This document shows positions 1 through 8,888 of a stretch of 34,150 nucleotides of DNA, in pieces. The notes below the pieces were generated by a model that searched no databases, was not told the DNA's origin, and saw only the letters and a list, made by a program, of their open reading frames with translations. The DNA lies in assembly GCA_029068505.1 (NCBI GenBank), contig JAIECN010000027.1, positions 1 through 34,150 of the forward strand, written 5' to 3'. The first letter of the stretch is position 1, and each line of letters begins with the position of its first letter. This DNA is from Alistipes sp. Its GTDB lineage: Bacteria; Bacteroidota; Bacteroidia; Bacteroidales; Rikenellaceae. The position numbers and the translations under genes were made by a program.

Positions 1-908
1 ACGATCTTGGCCCACAGCATGCGCGCGGCGCGCATCTTGGCGATCTCCATGAAGTGGTTCATGCCGATGGCCCAGAAGAACGACAGACGCGGAGCGAAAG
101 CGTCGATCGACATGCCGGCGTTGACGCCCGCACGCAGATACTCCAGACCGTCGGCCAACGTATAAGCCAGCTCGATGTCGGCCGTGGCGCCCGCCTCCTG
201 CATGTGGTAACCCGAGATCGAAATCGAATTGAACTTGGGCATGTTCTTCGACGTATACTCGAAGATGTCGGCGATGATGCGCATTGAGAACTCGGGGGGA
301 TAGATATAGGTGTTGCGCACCATGAACTCCTTGAGGATGTCGTTCTGGATCGTACCCGAGAGCTGGTCGAGCGTACAGCCCTGCTCCAGACCGGTCACGA
401 TGTAGAATGCCAGCACGGGCAGCACGGCGCCGTTCATGGTCATCGAAACCGACATGCGGTCGAGCGGAATGCCGTTGAACAACACTTTCATGTCCTCGAC
501 CGAGCAGATTGACACGCCGGCCTTGCCCACGTCGCCCACCACGCGCGGATGGTCGGCGTCGTAGCCACGGTGCGTAGCGAGGTCGAACGCCACCGACAGA
601 CCTTTCTGACCGGCGGCCAAGTTGCGGCGATAGAATGCGTTGGACTCCTCGGCGGTCGAGAAACCGGCGTACTGACGGATCGTCCACGGACGCATCACGT
701 ACATCGTCGAATAGGGGCCGCGCAGGAACGGCGCGATACCTGCCGCATAGTTCAGGTGCTCCATGCCTTCGAGGTCGGCGGCCGTATAGGTACCCTTCAC
801 CGGGATGCGTTCCGAGGTGAGCCACGGTTCTACCTCGCCGCATTTCGAGGCGCAGCAGGAGGTCTGCGCGCCTGCGTCGTATTTCAGTTCCGAAAATTTA
901 GCTCTCAT
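1..908 (-). CDS. mutB: Methylmalonyl-CoA mutase large (catalytic) subunit, N-terminal part; runs off the left edge
   Basis: The large subunit of the adenosylcobalamin-dependent mutase interconverts succinyl-CoA and (R)-methylmalonyl-CoA in the succinate-propionate pathway in the cytoplasm. About 302 N-terminal residues are visible, begun by an ATG at 906-908. Translation shows the conserved substrate-barrel sequence, including [54 protein letters not shown] and [12 protein letters not shown]. The cobalamin-binding C-terminus lies outside the window. The start is 2 bp after the mutA stop codon, so the two subunits are co-transcribed and probably translationally coupled. One oddity is a short cysteine cluster (Cys18, Cys19, Cys23) in the N-terminal arm before the barrel. 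Family assignment is secure. Confidence 0.96.
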   Translation of the reverse strand, partial: MRAKFSELKYDAGAQTSCCASKCGEVEPWLTSERIPVKGTYTAADLEGMEHLNYAAGIAPFLRGPYSTMYVMRPWTIRQYAGFSTAEESNAFYRRNLAAGQKGLSVAFDLATHRGYDADHPRVVGDVGKAGVSICSVEDMKVLFNGIPLDRMSVSMTMNGAVLPVLAFYIVTGLEQGCTLDQLSGTIQNDILKEFMVRNTYIYPPEFSMRIIADIFEYTSKNMPKFNSISISGYHMQEAGATADIELAYTLADGLEYLRAGVNAGMSIDAFAPRLSFFWAIGMNHFMEIAKMRAARMLWAKI

Positions 909-910
909 AA

Positions 911-2761
911 TCAGATTCCCATTTCTTTAAGGTAGAACTTCAGTGTTTCGAGCACGTTGGACTTCACGTTGATGAAGTTCGTGATGCCCTGCGCTTCCAG
1001 TTCGGGAGTGCAAGCCGGTGCGCCGGCCACCACCAGAATGGCCTTGCCGCCCAACAGCTCCTTGACCTTCGGTGCGACTTCGGCGTAGTCGTCGTCCGAC
1101 GCGCAGACCACGACGATTTCGGCTTTCGACTCCAACGCTGCGGCCACGCCCTCCTCGATCGACTTGAAGAACGTGTTGTCCTGCACGCGGATACCGGCGC
1201 AGGCGAAGAAATTGCACGAGAACTGCGCACGGGCACGGGCCATGGCCAGGCTGCCGCACGTGAGCATGAACGCCTTGGGCTGCTTGCCCGACCGGTCGAC
1301 ATGCAGACGCATCTCCTCGAACGCCATGGCGCCGCGGTAGGGCGTCAGCACGTTGCCCTCGGCAACGGTGCGCGTCACGGTGTCGGCCGCGATTTCGGCG
1401 GGAGCGACCTCCGTGAAGTTGGGGAACTGGTTGGCACCCAGCAAAATCTGGCGGCGCGTGGCGATGTTCTTGTCCTTGTTGGCGGCCGAAGCCTTGACCT
1501 TCTCGACGATCGTCCCGGCCTTATAGGCTGCGGTATAGCCGCCCTGCTCCTCGATTTCGAGAAAGAGCTTCCAGGCCTCGGCAGCGATCGACTCGGTGAG
1601 GTTTTCGATGTAGTACGAACCGCCTGCGGGATCGACCACCTGGTCGAAATGCGACTCGTGCTTGAGCAGCAGCTCGACGTTGCGGGCGATGCGCTTGGCG
1701 AACTCCGTCGGCGCCTCGAACGCCCGGTCGAACGGCGTGACCTCCAACGAATGGACGCCGCCGATGGCAGCCGACATGGCCTCGGTCGTGCCGCGCAACA
1801 TATTGACATAGGGGTCGTAGACGGTCTGGTTCCAACGCGAAGTCTCGGCGTGGATCATCATCTTGCCGGCGCAGTTCTTCTCGGGATTATAGCCCTTGAC
1901 GATGTTGGCCCACAACATGCGTGCAGCGCGCAACTTGGCGATTTCGAGGAAGTAATTGGACGAAACGCTGAACGAGAAGCGCAACTTGCGCGCAGCCTCG
2001 TCGACGGTCAGCCCGGCGTCGGTCAGGCGCACCAGGTAGTCGTGGCCGGCCGAGAGGGCGAACGCCAACTCCTCGACGATCGTAGAACCCGAGTTGCCGA
2101 AAATCTGGGCCGAAACATTGACGATGCGGATATGCTTGTACTCCTTGGTTTTGCGGATCAACTCGACGATGCGGGCGAAGCACTCCTTGCCGTCGGGCGA
2201 GCAGAAGTCGCCCTTGGACGAAAGGCCCTTGACCAACGGGTCGATGCAGAACATGACGTGCGCATCCTCCTTGGCAAGACCCTCCTTTTCGATCTTCGCC
2301 AACACGAGGTCGGCGACATGGCCCATTTTCTCGCCACAGAACACGAGGTCGACGGCGGGCAGGTGGATGTCGCGCAACAACACGTCGAGATCGGCGGCCG
2401 AGAACTCGGCCTTGGCCACAAGGAAACCGAGCGAATCGACGCCCGAACCGAGCAGTTGCAACGCTTCGGCATTGGCCGCCGCAGGATCTGCGACCGTGAT
2501 GGTCTGGTGGATGCGCCAACGGTTGTGCGCGTGCGTACCGCGCACGTAGGGGAATTCGCCTGCCTGCGAACCCAGGAAACGCAGACCTTCGAGGTTTTCA
2601 GCGCGGTAGTAAGGACGGACGTTGAATCCCTCGCCCGTACGCCACACCAGCTTGCGTTCGTAGTCAGCACCTTTCAGGTCGGCCGTAATCACCTCTTCCC
2701 ACTGCGCGGTAGGCACCGCGGGAAATTCGGCGAACAGCTTTTCTTGTTTGGTATTTGCCAT
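911..2761 (-). CDS. mutA: Methylmalonyl-CoA mutase small subunit
   Basis: This 616-residue protein is the non-catalytic partner of MutB in the heterodimeric methylmalonyl-CoA mutase. Residues up to about 460 resemble the TIM-barrel domain (for example [21 protein letters not shown] near its end and [18 protein letters not shown] before it). The last ~130 residues have the cobalamin-domain fold pattern but lack the DxHxxG cobalamin-ligand motif, with CGSLAMARA in the equivalent place. That absence is normal for the small subunit and explains why MutB is needed for activity. The ATG at 2759-2761 starts [10 protein letters not shown]. No recognisable cobalamin riboswitch precedes it. The gene is first in a mutA-mutB operon. 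Confidence 0.96.
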   Translation of the reverse strand: MANTKQEKLFAEFPAVPTAQWEEVITADLKGADYERKLVWRTGEGFNVRPYYRAENLEGLRFLGSQAGEFPYVRGTHAHNRWRIHQTITVADPAAANAEALQLLGSGVDSLGFLVAKAEFSAADLDVLLRDIHLPAVDLVFCGEKMGHVADLVLAKIEKEGLAKEDAHVMFCIDPLVKGLSSKGDFCSPDGKECFARIVELIRKTKEYKHIRIVNVSAQIFGNSGSTIVEELAFALSAGHDYLVRLTDAGLTVDEAARKLRFSFSVSSNYFLEIAKLRAARMLWANIVKGYNPEKNCAGKMMIHAETSRWNQTVYDPYVNMLRGTTEAMSAAIGGVHSLEVTPFDRAFEAPTEFAKRIARNVELLLKHESHFDQVVDPAGGSYYIENLTESIAAEAWKLFLEIEEQGGYTAAYKAGTIVEKVKASAANKDKNIATRRQILLGANQFPNFTEVAPAEIAADTVTRTVAEGNVLTPYRGAMAFEEMRLHVDRSGKQPKAFMLTCGSLAMARARAQFSCNFFACAGIRVQDNTFFKSIEEGVAAALESKAEIVVVCASDDDYAEVAPKVKELLGGKAILVVAGAPACTPELEAQGITNFINVKSNVLETLKFYLKEMGI

Positions 2762-2802
2762 AACTATTTATAGATTAGTAAAAGTTCCGTTGAAACAGCA
2801 CG

Positions 2803-2810
2803 TAAAGGTA
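2803..2810 (-). promoter_or_regulatory. Candidate -7 promoter element for mutA-mutB
   Basis: On the minus strand this reads TACCTTTA, one base from the Bacteroidota -7 consensus TAnnTTTG, and lies about 42 bp upstream of the mutA start in AT-rich DNA. No good -33 TTTG occurs at the usual 19-21 bp spacing; the nearest TTTG is only 12 bp away. The assignment is therefore weak. Confidence 0.35.
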
Positions 2811-2990
2811 TAAAATAATTGACAAATACAGGAATAAATTGTTAGGAAAATAACAGCATGAGGAATCCCGCGCCAGAATTTCCGTCCGGCGGCTCACGAA
2901 AGACACCGCCCCGTTTTCTACGACCATCCGAAACCCGACAATAGCCCGAAGCTCGGCGACAGTCCGAAACCCAAGAAAATCCCCGAACAC

Positions 2991-3017
2991 AAAAAAGACC
3001 CCGGAAACCGGGGTCTT
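2991..3017 (-). terminator. Rho-independent terminator after the ppiD-like gene
   Basis: On the minus strand a perfect 10-bp stem (AAGACCCCGG paired with CCGGGGTCTT, arms 2995-3004 and 3008-3017) with a 3-base loop is followed by a run of six T residues at 2996-2991. It lies about 120 bp past the stop codon of the foldase gene and separates it from mutA. Confidence 0.93.
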
Positions 3018-3138
3018 GAAAAGTCTTAAAATAAAGGAAACACGGAGCCGCAAATTTCGCCGGGGAACGATGTCCGGGGACTCCGCTCCGAGCAGGCGCA
3101 AAACCGCAACGCAACTCGGACAGAAGCCGAAACTTCCG

Positions 3139-5172
3139 TTAGAAGTATTTTCCGCGCAAATCCTTGATTTGAGCCATATCCTGGATGACGGGGAGCACGA
3201 ACTGCTGCGCCATACTCTCGGCCATAGCCTGCGCACGCACCTTTTCGGCTTCGGGCGTCTGAGCGTCGCCATGCTGGATGTCGTCGACCTGGAAAACATA
3301 GAGTCCGGTCAAACCCTTGACGGGCTTCGAAACCGCTCCGGCCTGCCCGGAAGCAGCTATGGCGCCCACCAAACGCGGCTCCATGCCCACACCGTCGATA
3401 TAATAGGAATTGAAACCCACCTTATCGAATTCGGCGACTTCCGTGCCGAGACTTGCGGCCAACTCATCGAGCGATGCGCCGGAAAGCTCCTTGGCAATGT
3501 AATCGAACTTCTTGTCGCGGAGCACCTGCGCACGGATGCGGGTGCCGACCTCCTGAATAGGAGTATATTCCTCGTTGTCGATCTTGGTCAGGACAGCGAC
3601 AAGATAATCCTTGCCTACGGTGAAAATCTCGGACACCTCGCCCGGTTTGGCCCCATAAGCCCAACGGGCCACGTCGCGCGAATCCTCCAGACCGCCGATC
3701 GTACGCTCGCCCTGGGTCAGGACGGCGACACGCGGCGTCAAGGCTGCAGCCGACGCGGCGTCATTGAACGCCTGGACCGAAGACTTAGCATTGACCGAGA
3801 ACGAGAGCGCCTGATTGTGGAGGTCGCGAACCGTAGCCGCCGAAGCCTCGACGGGATAGGTGATCGAAGCGATCTGCACATGCTTGGCGGGACGACCGGC
3901 ACGGTAGACCTGCAACAACTGGATGGCATCGCCCGAAGCGATCTTCACCACGTCGCCCTGCTTGGCCTTGGCGAGCGCCTCGGCGAACTCGCCGGTAAAG
4001 GCGGAGAAAGGCAGCACGCCGACCTCGCCGCCATTGGCGGCCGTCTGCTCCTGAAGCGAATATTGAGCGGCGAGCCGAGCGAAGTCGGCACCGCGGCGGA
4101 TAACACCCAACAAGCTGTCGGCCAACGCCTCCTGCGTATAAGGCAACACGATGTGGCGGATGCCGAGCGAATCGGGCGCGACCTTGGAATCGAGCACACG
4201 GGCCATCGTCCACTCGTTGTTCTTCAACACGGGACCGTAGGTCTTGCCGGCCATCAGAGCTGCCGCCTCCTCATCGGTGAGCTGGGCGGCCGAAACATAA
4301 TTCTCGGCGATATGACCGCGACGGTCGGCACGCACGAAAGTCCGCAGCGGCTCGGCCACGGCGAACTTGGCGCCCACCTCCCGAACGTTCTGCTCCAGAG
4401 CCAACAGATCGTCGTCGGTAGGCTCGACCTCGAAGACGACATAGGACAACGAACGCGAGGGCGACTGCCGATAAGCATTCTTGTGGCTCTTGTAATAAGC
4501 CTTGATCTCGCCGGAGGAAGCCTTGACGAGCGAATCGGGCACCTGCGCATACTTCATGCCGATCCATTTGCCGGAGAACGTGTCGTTGGCGGCTTTCACG
4601 CCGAGGGCGACCTCCAGCGAATTGACATAGACGCCGCCGCGGACGAGACCGAGGTACTTCTGAAGCGAACGCTCCAGGCGGGCCTGGTCGTTCAGCTCCT
4701 CCCATACGGCGGCAGCCTGCGGATCGGTTTCAGCCTGGGCGAGGAAGCCGCTGACGGCCTCCAGGCTATAAGCCCCGGTGCGGGGATCGGCGAACGCATT
4801 GTAGAAGACGGGCGACATCGCCTCGCCGCGGATCATGGCCTGACGCTCGGACTCGGAGACCTGCAAACCGGTCTTGGCGAAACCGGGCCGGAGCACATGA
4901 TCGGCCACGAGCGACTGCCAAGCGGCGTTGGCGAGCATGGCGGCCTGCTGCTCGTCGCTCTCCTGAGCGCCCGACTGCGCCTTGACCTGCTCGTAACGGT
5001 CGTAATATTCGGAATAGTTGATCTTCGTACCGTCGATGACGCCGACTTTCGGGTCGTTGCCCGAGAAGCCCATTTCAGTCTTCAACGAGAGGATGAATGC
5101 CAAGAGGGCAAGGGCGATGATGATCGAAAGCACGATGCCGAACTTGGTACGTAGAGTGTTTAAACTTGCCAT
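3139..5172 (-). CDS. ppiD: PpiD/SurA-type peptidyl-prolyl isomerase, membrane-anchored periplasmic foldase
   Basis: This protein of about 677 residues probably helps fold secreted and outer-membrane proteins in the periplasm. It begins MASLNTLRTKFG, followed by one hydrophobic anchor (about residues 11-30, IVLSIIIALALLAFILSL). A long SurA-N-like chaperone region follows, then a parvulin rotamase domain from about residue 335 (IRHIVLPY, then FARLAAQYS and GGEVGVLPF), then a C-terminal PpiD-like region. The start at 5172 is chosen over an in-frame codon 17 codons upstream because the anchor then lies at the usual position. The gene has its own promoter (5276-5301) and a strong terminator. The symbol is by architecture; many Bacteroidota genomes simply call it SurA N-terminal or peptidylprolyl isomerase. 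Confidence 0.88.
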   Translation of the reverse strand: MASLNTLRTKFGIVLSIIIALALLAFILSLKTEMGFSGNDPKVGVIDGTKINYSEYYDRYEQVKAQSGAQESDEQQAAMLANAAWQSLVADHVLRPGFAKTGLQVSESERQAMIRGEAMSPVFYNAFADPRTGAYSLEAVSGFLAQAETDPQAAAVWEELNDQARLERSLQKYLGLVRGGVYVNSLEVALGVKAANDTFSGKWIGMKYAQVPDSLVKASSGEIKAYYKSHKNAYRQSPSRSLSYVVFEVEPTDDDLLALEQNVREVGAKFAVAEPLRTFVRADRRGHIAENYVSAAQLTDEEAAALMAGKTYGPVLKNNEWTMARVLDSKVAPDSLGIRHIVLPYTQEALADSLLGVIRRGADFARLAAQYSLQEQTAANGGEVGVLPFSAFTGEFAEALAKAKQGDVVKIASGDAIQLLQVYRAGRPAKHVQIASITYPVEASAATVRDLHNQALSFSVNAKSSVQAFNDAASAAALTPRVAVLTQGERTIGGLEDSRDVARWAYGAKPGEVSEIFTVGKDYLVAVLTKIDNEEYTPIQEVGTRIRAQVLRDKKFDYIAKELSGASLDELAASLGTEVAEFDKVGFNSYYIDGVGMEPRLVGAIAASGQAGAVSKPVKGLTGLYVFQVDDIQHGDAQTPEAEKVRAQAMAESMAQQFVLPVIQDMAQIKDLRGKYF

Positions 5173-5275
5173 ACGGTTATGTAAATTATTGTTGTTTGCA
5201 GAAAAATGAAGTCCAAAAAACACTGCACGCCAGGCGCTGCGCCGGAGAATCCCCGATCTGGCCGGAACGTTCCTA

Positions 5276-5301
5276 CAAAGATAATGAATTTATTCTGAAA
5301 A
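5276..5301 (-). promoter_or_regulatory. Bacteroidota-type promoter for the ppiD-like gene
   Basis: The minus strand has TATCTTTG (5283-5276), a full match to the -7 consensus TAnnTTTG. A T-rich TTTT lies near the expected -33 position (5301-5298), although the spacing is short (14 bp instead of 19-21). Transcription from here would give a 5' leader of roughly 95 nt. The element lies in the only sizeable gap (5173-5312) after the gldE-like gene. Confidence 0.6.
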
Positions 5302-5312
5302 GCTCTATCCCT

Positions 5313-6575
5313 CTACAATTTTTTCACCCTTGCCAACTCGATCCTCGACCGTGTGGTGCGGAGCATGCGCAGCTGCAAGTCGCCGATGACGATCGTCTCG
5401 CCGGCAGTGGGGATGCCCTCGTAGTGGTAGATGATGAATCCGGCGAGGGTGTCGTACTCCTTGCTCTCCTCGATGCCGAGGGCATATTTTTCGTTAAGAT
5501 ACTTGACTTCGAGCCGGCACGAAAGGACATATTCGCCAGGGCCGACCTGCTTCTCGGTCAGATCGGGCACGTCGTGCTCGTCCTCGATCTCGCCGAAAAT
5601 CTGCTCCAGGACATCTTCGAGCGAGATGACGCCCGCCGTGCCCCCGAACTCGTCGATGACGACGGCGATGTTCGACCGATGCTTGATGAAATTCTGCAAC
5701 ATGAGCTGCAAAGGCATGGTCTCGGGAACGAAATTGACCTCCATGATGACCTGTTCGATACGCTCGGGCCGCGTAAAGAGACTTTTGGAATTGACGTAGC
5801 CGACGATGTTGTCGATGTTGCCGCGCCAGACGAAAATCCGCGAATACTTCGTGTCGGCGAAGCGGGCGGTGAGCTGTTCGATGGAGGTGTCGTCGGCATC
5901 GACCGCCTCGACGTCGACCCGCGGCACCATGCAGTCGCGCACGCGCAGGTCGGCGAAATCCAACGCATTCTGGAAGAGCTTCAACTCGTGATCGGGATCC
6001 GGTCCCTGCTCGGAAGCGTTGGCGTCGAGCAGCGCGGCCAGGTCGTCGCGGCTGAAAGAGGGCTGCGCGCTCTGCTCGACGACGGGCTTGCCGAACAACC
6101 GCAAGATACCGTGGGAGACGAGCGTGGTCAACCGTGCGACGGGATAGAGCAAGAGGTAGAAGACGTAGATCACGGGCGCGAAAGCGCGGTAGTAGAAATT
6201 GGGATTGTTGCGGAAAACGGACTTGGGCAAAAACTCGGCGACGAAGATGATGATGAGCGTGGAGACGCCGGTTTCGATGGCGACCGAACCCTGGCGGGCG
6301 ACCTCATCCCACCCCAAAGTAAAGAAAATCGCCCGCAACAACACGGACATGTAAAGCGAATAAACGACCAGCGCGATGTTGTTGCCGACAAGGATCGTCG
6401 TGATGTACTGTCCGGGGTGCCGGGCGAAAATCTCGGCTATGCGGTCGAACAGCCGGCTCTGCTTGCGGTCGATCTCCAACTTGAGCCGGTTTTTGCTGGT
6501 GAACGCGATCTCCATGCCCGAAAAAAAGGCGGACAGCAGCAACATGGAGAGGATCAATACGATGGATGTGAACAT
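5313..6575 (-). CDS. GldE-like / CorC-HlyC family membrane protein (DUF21 - CBS pair - CorC_HlyC)
   Basis: This 420-residue inner-membrane protein has the CNNM/CorC architecture. A DUF21 membrane domain of several hydrophobic segments covers residues 1-190 and starts with LSAFFSGMEIAFTSKNR, typical of this family. A CBS pair follows from about residue 215 (RDCMVPRVDVEAVD, then NIAVVIDEFGGTAGVISLED). The FAD-binding-like CorC_HlyC domain covers the last ~85 residues (DTLAGFIIYHYEGIPTAGE). Relatives are linked to divalent-cation efflux or homeostasis, and the Bacteroidota branch includes gliding protein GldE, although non-gliding species carry it too. It follows lptC by 33 bp in an envelope-biogenesis operon. 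The old name 'hemolysin' is not supported by function. Confidence 0.9.
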   Translation of the reverse strand: MFTSIVLILSMLLLSAFFSGMEIAFTSKNRLKLEIDRKQSRLFDRIAEIFARHPGQYITTILVGNNIALVVYSLYMSVLLRAIFFTLGWDEVARQGSVAIETGVSTLIIIFVAEFLPKSVFRNNPNFYYRAFAPVIYVFYLLLYPVARLTTLVSHGILRLFGKPVVEQSAQPSFSRDDLAALLDANASEQGPDPDHELKLFQNALDFADLRVRDCMVPRVDVEAVDADDTSIEQLTARFADTKYSRIFVWRGNIDNIVGYVNSKSLFTRPERIEQVIMEVNFVPETMPLQLMLQNFIKHRSNIAVVIDEFGGTAGVISLEDVLEQIFGEIEDEHDVPDLTEKQVGPGEYVLSCRLEVKYLNEKYALGIEESKEYDTLAGFIIYHYEGIPTAGETIVIGDLQLRMLRTTRSRIELARVKKL

Positions 6576-6608
6576 GGCTGAAAACTATGCGCGATTCGAG
6601 AGACCGTA

Positions 6609-7490
6609 TTATTCGACCAATGTCGTTTCTGGAGCCTTCCCGTCGGAGCGCTCCCGATCGACCGGTTGCTCGGGAATCCGTTCCTGGGAACGTTCGGCAC
6701 CGGAAAGGGGCGTCAGCGGCTCGGCCTTTCGGCCGGACCGCAGGCGGGAGGCGGGAGCTTTCGGAGCGTCGACGTCGACAACACGAGATGGCGCGAGACG
6801 ACCGGACGAAGCGGCAACGCCAGAATTCCCGGCCCCGGATGCAGCGGCAGAAACCGCAGGCTGCGGAGCGGCGGGACGGACATCCGAACGGCTGTCCGGC
6901 GTCCCCGACGAAACGGAATCCGACGGGGCGACATCGACCTCCATGCGACCTTTCATGCGGCGGAAACGCCAGTCCTTGAACTCCTCGTCGGACTCGAAGC
7001 CCTCGCCGATGAAGACGTCGTTGCCGCCGCTTTGGACGATCTTGGAATCGACGTTGGAATAGATTTTCTTGGTACGCTCGTTCCAAAACAACTGCTGGGT
7101 ATACAACTTCTTGCCGTCGGACTTCTCGACGACGACATCGCCTTTGGCCTCCCACAACCGGCGGTTCTCATAATAAATGGCATAATTGGCGGTCAACACC
7201 CCGTCGACGGACGACAGCGAATCGTCCTGGTAAGTCGTGATCTTGACCCCCTTGCGGAACTCGCGGTAAGGCTCGCGGGCCTGGGAATAGCCCTCCATCA
7301 AGGGGGTGACGAAGTGGTACGAACGCCGCCCGTTCTGCGAATTGACGATCGAGAGGTTCTCGCTGTACTCGGTCATGAACGTATCCTCGGCACTGCCGCC
7401 TTTGCCGGCATCCGCGCAGGAAAACAGCAAGATAGCACTCCCCAAGACGGGAAGTGCTACCGAAAGGTATCTGGTCACGCGAACGGCCAT
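6609..7490 (-). CDS. lptC: LptC-like LPS export lipoprotein with a long C-terminal tail
   Basis: LptC passes lipopolysaccharide from the LptBFG transporter to the periplasmic LptA bridge. This 293-residue protein starts with a lipoprotein signal ending LLFSC (Cys25). Residues of about 40-190 have the LptC/OstA pattern (FVTPLMEGYSQAREPYREF, GVLTANYAIYYENRRLWEAKGDVVVEK, LFWNERTKKIYSNVDSKIV, GEGFESDEEFKDW). Inner-membrane LptC elsewhere is usually anchored by a transmembrane helix; a lipid anchor is common in Bacteroidota. The last ~100 residues form an unusual low-complexity Ser/Ala/Pro/Arg-rich tail. It sits between the TPR gene (22-bp gap) and the gldE-like gene. Confidence 0.85.
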   Translation of the reverse strand: MAVRVTRYLSVALPVLGSAILLFSCADAGKGGSAEDTFMTEYSENLSIVNSQNGRRSYHFVTPLMEGYSQAREPYREFRKGVKITTYQDDSLSSVDGVLTANYAIYYENRRLWEAKGDVVVEKSDGKKLYTQQLFWNERTKKIYSNVDSKIVQSGGNDVFIGEGFESDEEFKDWRFRRMKGRMEVDVAPSDSVSSGTPDSRSDVRPAAPQPAVSAAASGAGNSGVAASSGRLAPSRVVDVDAPKAPASRLRSGRKAEPLTPLSGAERSQERIPEQPVDRERSDGKAPETTLVE

Positions 7491-7512
7491 CTCCTGCGAA
7501 CGTCCGGAACGA

Positions 7513-8844
7513 CTAACGGAACCGCACGGTGGTGGCTACGCCGGCAGCCGTGCCGCAGGAAACCGTATACCGTGCACCCTCCTGCAACTCGTTGAAGAAG
7601 CACTCCTCGGAAGTCGGGAAGCGGTTGCGGAACGACGAAAGCGACGCCTTGGCGGGAGCTACATACTCGGAGTCGGAGGGCAGCAGTTCGATGGCCCGGG
7701 CCATCGTGTCGTAGGCGGCCCAGAAAGCGGCCTGCCCGGCGAATCCGCCGCACTGCCCGGCCGAAACGCCGTAGCACTGGGCCAGCACGAAGTAGGGCAC
7801 GCCGTCCTCGGGGTTCAGATCGCGGGCCGAACGTGCGGCCGCAGCGGCGCCCGGGATGTGGTTGGCGACCAGCTCGACCAACGCGATGCGGACGTAGAGC
7901 TTCTGCTGCTCGACAGGATCGGTCTCGGTGGCCAGCGCCTCATTGAGGTACTTGGTAGCCTTGGCGTAATCGTCCTTGTTCTGGAAAGCCTGTGCCAAGA
8001 ACATGGCGGTCTCGGAAGAAGGCTTCACCTCATAATATTTCTCAGCAATGGCGAAGTAGAAATCGCCGTCGCATTTGGCGCGCGACATCAGAGCCACGGC
8101 CTGGGCGAGCAACGCCTCGTCCTCGGGCGCATTCTCCAACTTGGTGCGGAACAACTTTTCGAGGTTCGCGCAGCTTGCGGCGCCCGAGAGACCGAACGCG
8201 GCATCGAACTGCGACTTGTACTCGCCGGCATTCTCGCCGAAGAGAGGCGAAAGACGGTCGTACTCGGCGATGATCTCGTCGGGCATCACCTCGTCGGTAT
8301 TCTTGTAGTCCTCGCAGAGGTTGCTGAAGTAGACGGTCACCGTTTCGGGATCGGTGTCGGCACCGCCGGCGGCAATGGCGTCGCGGAACGCGCTGCGGAT
8401 GCCGGCACGGTCGTTGGGCCGGTAAGTGAGGTACTCGCGGGCCTTACGGTCGAGGATGTAGGCCGTACCGCGCTTGGGGTGGCTGCCGAAATACTGGTTG
8501 CGCAAGTCGTACATCCACAACAACGAATCGACATAAGCCTTCTTCTCGGCCAGACTCTTGGCCCGGTTGATCTTGTTCTTGTAAACGACGGCGCCGCGGA
8601 CGTAGATGTTCTCGGACGCATCGGGACATGCCTCGATCAGCTCGCGGAGGTGCTGGGCAGCGGCATTGTAATCCTTGTTGTCGCAAGCCTCCTTGAGGAA
8701 GTTGCTGTTGAGGATGTTCTTTTCGCGCGCTTCGGGCGTATCGCCCCACTTGGCATACTGCGGGCCGCTGAAGTCTTGCTGGGCCATCGCTGCGGAAGCG
8801 AACAACGCGGCAGCCGCAACGAGGATGAATCTAACGTTTTTCAT
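7513..8844 (-). CDS. Secreted tetratricopeptide-repeat protein
   Basis: This 443-residue protein has a signal peptide (about residues 1-21, ending ASAAMA before QQ) and helical repeats typical of TPR proteins. Examples are DNKDYNAAAQHLRELIEACP, ALLAQAVALMSRAKCDGDFY with AEKYYEVKPSSETAMFLAQAF, and DDYAKATKYLNEALATE. It probably acts in the periplasm as a scaffold in envelope assembly, judging from its place between an outer-membrane barrel gene and lptC. No enzymatic domain is visible. The neighbourhood is a recurrent Bacteroidales gene order, but the exact role of this member is not known to me. Confidence 0.8.
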   Translation of the reverse strand: MKNVRFILVAAAALFASAAMAQQDFSGPQYAKWGDTPEAREKNILNSNFLKEACDNKDYNAAAQHLRELIEACPDASENIYVRGAVVYKNKINRAKSLAEKKAYVDSLLWMYDLRNQYFGSHPKRGTAYILDRKAREYLTYRPNDRAGIRSAFRDAIAAGGADTDPETVTVYFSNLCEDYKNTDEVMPDEIIAEYDRLSPLFGENAGEYKSQFDAAFGLSGAASCANLEKLFRTKLENAPEDEALLAQAVALMSRAKCDGDFYFAIAEKYYEVKPSSETAMFLAQAFQNKDDYAKATKYLNEALATETDPVEQQKLYVRIALVELVANHIPGAAAAARSARDLNPEDGVPYFVLAQCYGVSAGQCGGFAGQAAFWAAYDTMARAIELLPSDSEYVAPAKASLSSFRNRFPTSEECFFNELQEGARYTVSCGTAAGVATTVRFR

Positions 8845-8888
8845 TGTTCAGAGAATTTATATGTCGTAATTTGATTCCGTTTCGATAA

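Larger units (their letters stand above)
2762..3138. other. Intergenic region between the ppiD-like gene and mutA
   Basis: This 377-bp stretch holds no convincing gene. It contains the terminator of the upstream foldase gene (2991-3017), a candidate promoter for mutA (2803-2810), and a 10-bp direct repeat (TCCGAAACCC at 2927-2936 and 2963-2972) of unknown meaning. The segment next to mutA is AT-rich, as expected for a Bacteroidota promoter region. Confidence 0.6.

Noticed and set aside
2762..3138. Cobalamin riboswitch upstream of mutA
   Set aside because: I found no B12-box-like sequence or suitable multi-helix region. The DNA near mutA is AT-rich and the only strong structure is the terminator of the upstream gene.
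2775..3299. A 174-codon minus-strand open frame across the ppiD-mutA gap
   Set aside because: It overlaps the end of the ppiD-like gene in another frame and the terminator, with no recognisable domain.
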